In this document: in pieces, positions 1 to 5,800 of the stretch
Numbering within the stretch: the first letter of the stretch is position 1
Layout of the letters: every line of letters starts with the position of its first letter
Assembly (NCBI GenBank): GCA_013203365.1
Contig: JABMQG010000328.1
Coordinates: 1 to 7,017, forward strand
Length of the DNA stretch: 7,017 bases
Source: Planctomycetota bacterium
GTDB lineage: Bacteria > Planctomycetota > Phycisphaerae > SM23-33 > FEN-1343
Direction of reading: 5' to 3'
Notes under the pieces: model-generated
Told to the model about the DNA's origin: nothing
What the model saw: only the letters and a program-made list of their open reading frames with translations
Database searches by the model: none
Position numbers and translations under genes: made by a program

Positions 1-43
1 GGTATCTCGTTCCCGCACAGTAACGCAACGATGATGATCTTCG

Positions 44-80
44 GGCGGGGTCATCCATACGGATGACCCCGCCTTTTCTA
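44..80 (+). terminator. Intrinsic terminator (plus-strand direction)
   Basis: A perfect 13-bp inverted repeat (44-56 and 61-73, GGCGGGGTCATCC and its complement) encloses a 4-nt ATAC loop and is followed directly by TTTTCT. This is the classic layout of a rho-independent terminator for transcription running rightwards. Read leftwards, the stem is preceded by the A-rich stretch but is not followed by a U-run, so it is a poor terminator for the minus-strand aconitase, whose stop lies 44 nt away. It most likely ends a convergent plus-strand gene. Two plus-strand frames open at the left edge stop just before it (TAA at 21-23 and TGA at 32-34), and either could be that gene's last codons, but too few are visible to choose. 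Confidence 0.8.
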
Positions 81-117
81 TGTCAATTCTTGCTTCACTC
101 GGCCAGCTCCGGGCACT

Positions 118-2196
118 TCAGGTCTTGCGTGTGTAGTTCAGGAGTCCGCCGGCAAGGAGTATCCTCCGCTGGCGTTCGCTGAGGTCGAGCTTGCAAACGA
201 ATTTCATGCCTTGCGTAACGTTAACCACTTCGACGGTCTCGGCAGATGCTACTGCGGAGCAGGCACTTTCTATCAGCAGCTCATCATTTTGCTCGATCGT
301 GTCGTAGTCGTCGGCGTTTGCGAAGGTCAACGGCAGGATGGCGAAATTGACCAGGTTGGCGAAGTGGATTCGCTCGATCGTCTTTGCGATGACCGCGCGA
401 ACACCGAGGAACATCGGGCATAAGGCCGCATGCTCGCGCGAGGAGCCCTGGCCGTAGCTTTCGGCGCCGACGATGAAAGCGGAACGGCCCTCCACCCCGG
501 CGGCCAGGCAGCGATCGGCAAAGGTGGGCTCTCCCTCGGTGTTGAAGCAATTGAATACACTCCTGGCGTAGACGGCCACGTTGGAGCGATATTTCAGCAA
601 TGCACCGGCAGGCAGTATGTGATCGGTAGTTATCCTGTCGCCCACCTTGATCGTCACGGGTCCGCGGATAGTATCCGGAACGCTCTGGCCGGCGGGCGGC
701 TTGACGATTGTGCTGCTGCGGACAATATTGATCGTTTCGCCCTCCGGCCCGGGCGAATTTATCATGGAATCGTCGACTAGAAATTTTTTCGGCGCCGCCA
801 CATTGGGCCAGTCAATCCCAAGGTCCTGGCTGAGCGTCCGCGGATTGATCAGTTGCCCCGTGACGGCGGCGGCAACGGCGGTTGGCGGGCTGACCAGGTA
901 CACGCTATCGTCGGCCGTGCCTGTTCGGCCGGTGAAATTGCGGTTGAACGTTCGCACGCTCACCCGGGCCTCGCCGGGGCTGTTGCCCTGCCCAATGCAT
1001 GCCCCGCAAGCCGATTCGAGGATGCGTGCGCCGGCCTGTATGAAGTCGCCCAACGCGCCGTTGCTTGCGATCATGCTCAGCACCTGCCGGCTGCCGGGGT
1101 GAACGCCCAACTCCACGTTGGGTGGGATTGTCCGGCCTTTAAGAACGGCGGCACAGGTCATCAGGTCCTGATAGCTGCTGTTGGTGCACGAGCCGATGAG
1201 CACCTGGTCGACGCCGATGCCTGCAAGATCGGAAACCGTCACGACGTTGCCGGGTGAGCCAGGGGTGGCGGCCAGGGGTACAAGTTCTCCAAGGTCGATT
1301 TCGATGTGGTCGAAGCTGACGTCGAGAAAACCTGCGGCGTCTTTTTGACCCAATTCCACCTCGGTGCAGAATCGGCTGATATTCTCGATAACCTTGGTGT
1401 CTCGTTCGACGTGCAGGCGTTTGACGAGGCGATGATAGGCGGCGTCAGCGTCCGCTGCGAGGGGGCGCCATTGATCTTCCCGATCTTGTGCGGCCATGAA
1501 TTGACGGGTAACCTCGTCTGAGGCGAACAGGCTGGTGGTAACGCCGAGTTCGGCTCCCATATTAGTGCACGTGCTGCGGGCCGGCACGTCGAGTGAAGCG
1601 ACGCCGTCGCCGAAATACTCAACCGCGCAGCCGACGTTTCCCTTAGTGGTAAGTATGCTGAGCAGCCGCAGGATGATGTCCTTGCTGGTCACCCAGGCAG
1701 GCAGCTTTCCGGTCAGTTTCACGCCGATGACTCGCGGGCAGGTGGTATAGAATGGCCCGCCGCCCATAGCCACGGCCACGTCCAGCCCGCCGGCGCCGAT
1801 GGCCAGCGAGCCGATTCCGCCGGCAGTGGCAGTATGCGAATCGCTACCCAGCAGCGTTCGCCCAGGCCGGGCGAATCGCTCCAGGTGCACCTGATGGCAT
1901 ATTCCATTGCCCGGCCGGCTGTGGTATGCGCCGACGGCGCGGGCGACGGAAGCCAGGTAAAGATGGTCGTTGTGGTTTTCCGGGCCGAACTGGGCCATGT
2001 TGTGGTCCACGTAGCTGACGGAAAGCTCGGTCCTGACCTTCTTGACACCCATCGCCTCGAAAAGCAGGAACGCCATCGTGCCCGTGGCGTCCTGGGTGAG
2101 TGTCTGGTCAATGCGCAGGCCGATCTCGGCCCCTGGGGTCAATCGACCATCGACGAGGTGCTCGTCGATGATCTTGTAAACAAGCGTCTGGGCCAT
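118..2196 (-). CDS. Aconitate hydratase, Aquifex-type (putative aconitase family)
   Basis: A complete 692-residue aconitase, a cytoplasmic [4Fe-4S] enzyme that interconverts citrate and isocitrate through cis-aconitate in the TCA cycle. Numbered from the chosen start: a DH pair at 64-65, His101 in ICHQVHLE, SDSHT with Asp119 and His121, cluster cysteine 337 in GSCTNSSYQDL, cluster cysteines 397 and 400 in SACGACIGQG, then a C-terminal swivel domain from about 515 with GDRITTDHILPAG and the catalytic GSSREHA loop (Ser585-Glu588). The single-chain order and the roughly 650-690 residue length fit the bacterial 'putative aconitase, Aquifex type' group rather than the longer AcnA or AcnB. The ATG at 2194-2196 is chosen because AGGAG lies 5 nt upstream; a longer in-frame start would be TTG at 2254-2256 and adds 20 residues unlike the family. 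3-Isopropylmalate isomerase or homoaconitase activity is less likely, because GSCTNSSY is the aconitase form. The gene is intact and seems unlinked in function to its neighbours. Confidence 0.93.
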   Translation of the reverse strand: MAQTLVYKIIDEHLVDGRLTPGAEIGLRIDQTLTQDATGTMAFLLFEAMGVKKVRTELSVSYVDHNMAQFGPENHNDHLYLASVARAVGAYHSRPGNGICHQVHLERFARPGRTLLGSDSHTATAGGIGSLAIGAGGLDVAVAMGGGPFYTTCPRVIGVKLTGKLPAWVTSKDIILRLLSILTTKGNVGCAVEYFGDGVASLDVPARSTCTNMGAELGVTTSLFASDEVTRQFMAAQDREDQWRPLAADADAAYHRLVKRLHVERDTKVIENISRFCTEVELGQKDAAGFLDVSFDHIEIDLGELVPLAATPGSPGNVVTVSDLAGIGVDQVLIGSCTNSSYQDLMTCAAVLKGRTIPPNVELGVHPGSRQVLSMIASNGALGDFIQAGARILESACGACIGQGNSPGEARVSVRTFNRNFTGRTGTADDSVYLVSPPTAVAAAVTGQLINPRTLSQDLGIDWPNVAAPKKFLVDDSMINSPGPEGETINIVRSSTIVKPPAGQSVPDTIRGPVTIKVGDRITTDHILPAGALLKYRSNVAVYARSVFNCFNTEGEPTFADRCLAAGVEGRSAFIVGAESYGQGSSREHAALCPMFLGVRAVIAKTIERIHFANLVNFAILPLTFANADDYDTIEQNDELLIESACSAVASAETVEVVNVTQGMKFVCKLDLSERQRRILLAGGLLNYTRKT

Positions 2197-2201
2197 GAAT
2201 G

Positions 2202-2206
2202 CTCCT
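2202..2206 (-). promoter_or_regulatory. Ribosome binding site of the aconitase gene
   Basis: AGGAG on the minus strand, 5 nt before the ATG at 2194-2196. It settles the start in favour of MAQTLVYK over the upstream TTG. Confidence 0.8.
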
Positions 2207-2252
2207 GTTCTTCTCGTCCGGTCAAGTCGGTAAAAGAAAGTGAAGGGACAGG

Positions 2253-2281
2253 ACAATACCAGATTCGCACTTATGGTTCAA
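2253..2281 (-). promoter_or_regulatory. Possible sigma70-type promoter for the aconitase gene
   Basis: On the minus strand TTGAAC (2276-2281) and TATTGT (2253-2258) are separated by exactly 17 nt. Each box matches four of six consensus bases. This would start transcription near 2246, leaving a leader of about 50 nt before the ATG. The long in-frame TTG start overlaps the -10 box, another reason to reject that start. The match is only moderate and planctomycete promoters are poorly defined, so this is a candidate rather than a demonstrated site. Confidence 0.35.
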
Positions 2282-2312
2282 CACTGGCAGGAAGACCTGA
2301 TGGCTCGTCAAT

Positions 2313-2324
2313 CGGCCATGGCCG
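2313..2324. repeat. 12-bp perfect palindrome in the lipoprotein-aconitase gap
   Basis: CGGCCATGGCCG is self-complementary. On the minus strand the lipoprotein stop codon (TGA) is followed at once by a run of six T (2329-2334 are A on plus except G/A edges; the A-run is 2329-2334), and the palindrome comes after that T-run. Because the T-run precedes the palindrome instead of following it, this is not a normal intrinsic terminator for the minus-strand operon. It could be a protein-binding site or chance. Confidence 0.3.
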
Positions 2325-2334
2325 GCTGAAAAAA

Positions 2335-2856
2335 TCACTTCACTGCAATCGTCGCGGGGGCCGACCGTATCTCCTCGCCATCGGCGGCGGCGTAGTAGGC
2401 TACGACGGTTATGCTGGGTGTGGCGGGGACGTGGTCATCCCAGCGCAGGGGCAGCTTGTAACACCACAATCCGTAAGGGTCGCGTCCGAGGTATAGGCGC
2501 ATCTGGTCGGCGGAGAATTGCCAAGTGTGAAACGGCAAGGTTTGGACCTGGGCGTTTGCGGGGATCTCGCCTTCGAACATTTCAAACCTCACCTGCCCAC
2601 CCCCGGCGACGGCGCTAACCTTGCCGCCATCGAGCCTATAGAGGTACAACCGCACGCCGACGCCGTCGGGACCGCCCTCACCGTCGAAGTTCATCGCCAT
2701 GGGCGGGGCGGCCATGAGGTCAACGCGATCGATATGATCGGCTACCGTCGCCCCGTCGGTCCGCAGGCCAGTCAAACGGCCACACCCCGCTGCCAACAGG
2801 GCGACGCCCAGGACAATCACAAGGCTGCGTCTGATTGTTCTCTGCGGTCGTAACAT
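2335..2856 (-). CDS. Putative outer-membrane lipoprotein, secretin-linked, family not recognised
   Basis: A 173-residue protein with a lipoprotein signal: a basic N-terminus (RPQRTIRR), a hydrophobic stretch at 11-23 and a lipobox-like AAGC with Cys25 as the lipidation site. Gly at +2 favours the outer membrane by the E. coli sorting rule. The mature part alternates short hydrophobic strands (GVGVRLYLYR about 66-74, QVRFEMF 88-94, SITVVAYY 148-155) with turns and reads as a mainly beta-sandwich domain; HTWQFSAD (110-117) and a tryptophan/tyrosine-rich patch (127-139) look like conserved core. No enzyme motif is seen. It starts 12 nt after the secretin stop and in the same frame, so it is very likely co-transcribed and translationally coupled with it. 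A role in secretin targeting or assembly (pilotin-like) is inference from position and lipidation; the beta-rich look differs from the helical GspS/PilW pilotins. The ATG is preferred because later GTG starts would lose the basic region. Confidence 0.8.
   Translation of the reverse strand: MLRPQRTIRRSLVIVLGVALLAAGCGRLTGLRTDGATVADHIDRVDLMAAPPMAMNFDGEGGPDGVGVRLYLYRLDGGKVSAVAGGGQVRFEMFEGEIPANAQVQTLPFHTWQFSADQMRLYLGRDPYGLWCYKLPLRWDDHVPATPSITVVAYYAAADGEEIRSAPATIAVK
2782..2856 (-). other. Lipoprotein signal peptide and lipidated cysteine
   Basis: Residues 1-24 of the small protein form a type II signal peptide: four arginines in the first ten residues, then a hydrophobic core SLVIVLGVALLAAG, then Cys25 (codon 2782-2784). 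The -3 residue is Ala, where Leu is commonest, so the lipobox is acceptable but not perfect. Confidence 0.75.
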
Positions 2857-2861
2857 TTCCT
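2857..2861 (-). promoter_or_regulatory. Very close-set ribosome binding site of the lipoprotein gene
   Basis: AGGAA on the minus strand directly abuts the ATG at 2854-2856, closer than the usual 5-9 nt spacing. The secretin TAA (2869-2871) lies only 12 nt upstream in the same frame, so initiation may depend on ribosomes finishing the secretin and restarting rather than on this weak site alone. Confidence 0.4.
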
Positions 2862-2868
2862 GGTTCAG

Positions 2869-5800
2869 TTATTGCGTCAACACAGGTTCGCCTTCCAGTG
2901 GGGCAATTCCCGGCCCGTCGATTAGGGTCTTGGCCGGATCGCCCATGATGTCCATGTCATGCGACTGCTGTTGCCTCGCCGGTTCTAGAGGGTTGAAAAG
3001 GTCGTCGATAGGTATGAATTCCCCGACTTTCTCCGCCAGATTCAGCCGGCGGATTTCCTCGCCCGTGACGCGGTCGGCGTCGGCGCCTTTGCGAACGATC
3101 CGCGGGCGGAGAATAATGAGCAATTCCGTGCGATTTTTGACCAAACTGCTGCTCTTGAACAGCGCGCCCAACAATGGCAGGTCGCCCAGCAAGGGCACCT
3201 TGTTCTTGCGGAGGTCTTCGCTGGTGGTTATCAGGCCGCCTATGACGATGGTATGCCCGTCTTGGACGGTTACGGTGGTGTTGGCCTGCATTTTATTGAA
3301 GATCGGCGAGCTGAAATCTTCGCTTATTTGCACGTTGGAAGACGAAATCGACGAGACCTCCGAGGCTACCTCCATTCGTACGAACCCGTCGGGGCTGATC
3401 CGTGGGGTAATGGTCAGCATGATGCCTACGTCTTCACGGCTGACGGTATTGATAACGCCTGAGTCCGTCACCCGGCTGCTGGTGACCACAGGCACGGACT
3501 GCCCGACGTCGATCTTGGCTTCCTGGTTGTCGAAGGCCATGATTTGAGGACGGTTGAGCACGTGGAGTCTTCCCTGGCTTTGCAGGGCCCTGAGGAAGAA
3601 GTTCAAATCGCCACCGGTCACGGAGAGGTTGAAGCCGGCGGCGGTGTCGATGCCGGCCTCCACGCCGAATCGTGTCCCGAAATCGACCGACTGTTTTCCG
3701 TTGTTGGCCGACAGCATCATGTTCCAGTCGACGCCGAGCTCATCGGTATCGTCCAGTGTAACCTCGGCCAGCACGACGTCGACGAGTACCTGAGGCTGTG
3801 GTTCGTCGAGTGTGCGGATCATTCGCTCGATAGTCTGGAAGTATCTCGGGCTAGCCGAGATCAACAGTGTATTGGACCTTGTGGTTGCCTCGCCGACGTC
3901 GGAGGTGGTCGTCACGGCGACAATCGCGACCTCTTGTTCCAGCAGTCGATGGCCGGCACCGAGATTGTCGGCGCCCAGTGCCTGTATCAGCCGTTGGCGT
4001 TCCTGGTCGAGCCAACCTCGGACGGCTTTTTCGATGTCGCTGGCCTTGGCGTTCCGTAGCCTATAGACCGCGCTGACCCGCTGGGCGGCGGGCCTGGCGT
4101 CGAGTTCCTCGATGACCTCGGCGGCCATATTCACATACTGTTGTGTGCCGCCGCCCAGCAAGGTATTTGTGCGGCTGTCGACAGTAACGGTGAGTGCGTA
4201 CTGCTCTGCCGAGCCGATGGTCGCCGAGCTTTTTTGCCCGTTCGTCGTCGGCTTGGACGTAACCAGCGTATAGTTGACCGCTTGGGGATTGGCCGGTGCG
4301 TTTTTGAGCCGGAACAGTTCTTGCAGTATCTCGGCCATCTGGCGGGCGTCGGCGTTTTTGAGGACGAAGGTCTTGATCTGGGCGGTTCTGGGGCTGACCG
4401 AATCGAGGGCCTCGATGAGGTTCTTGAACAAGGCCATCGTCTCGACCGGCGCGGTCACCACAAGTGCGTTGGCACGGCGGTCGGCAGTAATCAAGACGCC
4501 TTCTTGCAACGCCCTGGTAACCAGCTTCTTGCCATCCGGAAGCCGGCGTATGAACTGAAGCAGCGTCTGGCGGTTGGGGCTTTCGGCCGTCATTGCCTTG
4601 GGCTTGCTGGTCAAAGTAGCGGTGAGCAGATCGGCAAGCTCGGAAGCGTCAGCGTTGCGGAGCGTGAAGACGTGAATCTCGGTCACCCGTGCGAGGTCCT
4701 CGCCGTCGAGCCGGGCAATCAGTTCACCGATGCGATCCACGTCGCCTTTGCCGCCGCCGACGATGATCGCGTTGATCCGTTCATTTACGCTGAGGTTCAC
4801 ACCAGCGGCCTTGAGCCCGCCCTGTGCCTCGTAGAGGCCCTTTATCGTTTCCCAAACCTGCTGGGCATCGGCCTTATGCAACGCGAAGACCTGGAGCTGC
4901 TCACCCGGGGCCTCCATTCGCGCGTCCAGCCGGCCTATCAGGTCGGCGACGGTTTTCATGTCTTCCGGCGTGGCACCGACGATTAGGGCGTTGCTTCGCG
5001 GATCGGCCACCACAGTCACCAGCTCTTGCTTGCCGGGCGCAGCCCGCCGGGCGAACAGTTCCTTGATGGTAGGCTCAAGCGCCGCGGCCGTGGCATGGGT
5101 GAGCGTGAAGACCCGGAACTCACTGGCGGGGACGACCTGCTCAGAGTCTAGCTCGGAAATCATCTTTTCCAGGTTTTGAAAGCTTTCGCGGGAACCGGCG
5201 ACAAGCAGCGCGTTGGTGCGTTCGTCAGGAACTATAGTTACCGCCAGAGTTCGCCCGCTTTCCCCGACGGCCTGCTCGGCGGTGCGTTTGGCGTCGAAGA
5301 ACTTCTGAAGCATCGGCGCCAGCCGGGTGGCGTTGGCGCGGCTGAGCATATAGGTCCGCACATCGCCCAGCACGGGAGAATCTTCCGGTAAGTCTATTCG
5401 CCGAATGATCTCCTCGATGACGGCGAAGTTCTCCCTGCTGGCAGAGACGATCAGCACGTTGGTTCGTGGATCGGCTATGACTGAGGCTTTCTCGCGAGCG
5501 GCGAGGATTTTATTATCGCCGGCGGCGACGGCCCCCGGCTTGTACATGCCCTGGCTTATTAGATTCTTCAGCAGTTCGCCGAGGCGCGTGGCGTCGGCGT
5601 GCTTGAGGGCGTAGATACGGACGACACCCGTCTCGACGGGCGGTTCGACGTCCACCTTTGCCAGCAAACCCCGAATCAGGGCCAGGTTCTCCTTGCTGGC
5701 CGAGACGATCAGTGCGTTGGCCAGCGGCTCTGAAGCCACGTTGACCCGTTCCTGGGGCGGCGGCACTTGGCCTGACTGGGTCCTGCTTCTCAGACGGGCC

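Noticed and set aside
118..2196. 3-Isopropylmalate dehydratase or homoaconitase as the identity of the [4Fe-4S] enzyme
   Set aside because: The large and swivel domains are in one chain, and GSCTNSSYQDL with the CGACIGQG context follows the aconitase pattern; no leucine or lysine pathway gene is nearby.
2197..2256. A longer aconitase N-terminus starting at TTG 2254-2256
   Set aside because: The 20 extra residues are unlike the family, the codon overlaps the likely -10 box, and AGGAG sits correctly before the ATG at 2194-2196.
2313..2337. Palindrome plus T-run as a terminator for the secretin-lipoprotein operon
   Set aside because: On the minus strand the T-run comes before the palindrome, and no good stem lies just upstream of the T-run, so the order is wrong for intrinsic termination.
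4141..4986. A 281-codon plus-strand open frame, and similar ones at 6137-6877 and 1834-2496
   Set aside because: They are antisense to well-supported secretin and aconitase codons, have low-complexity products and show no family motif; they are shadows of high-GC coding DNA.
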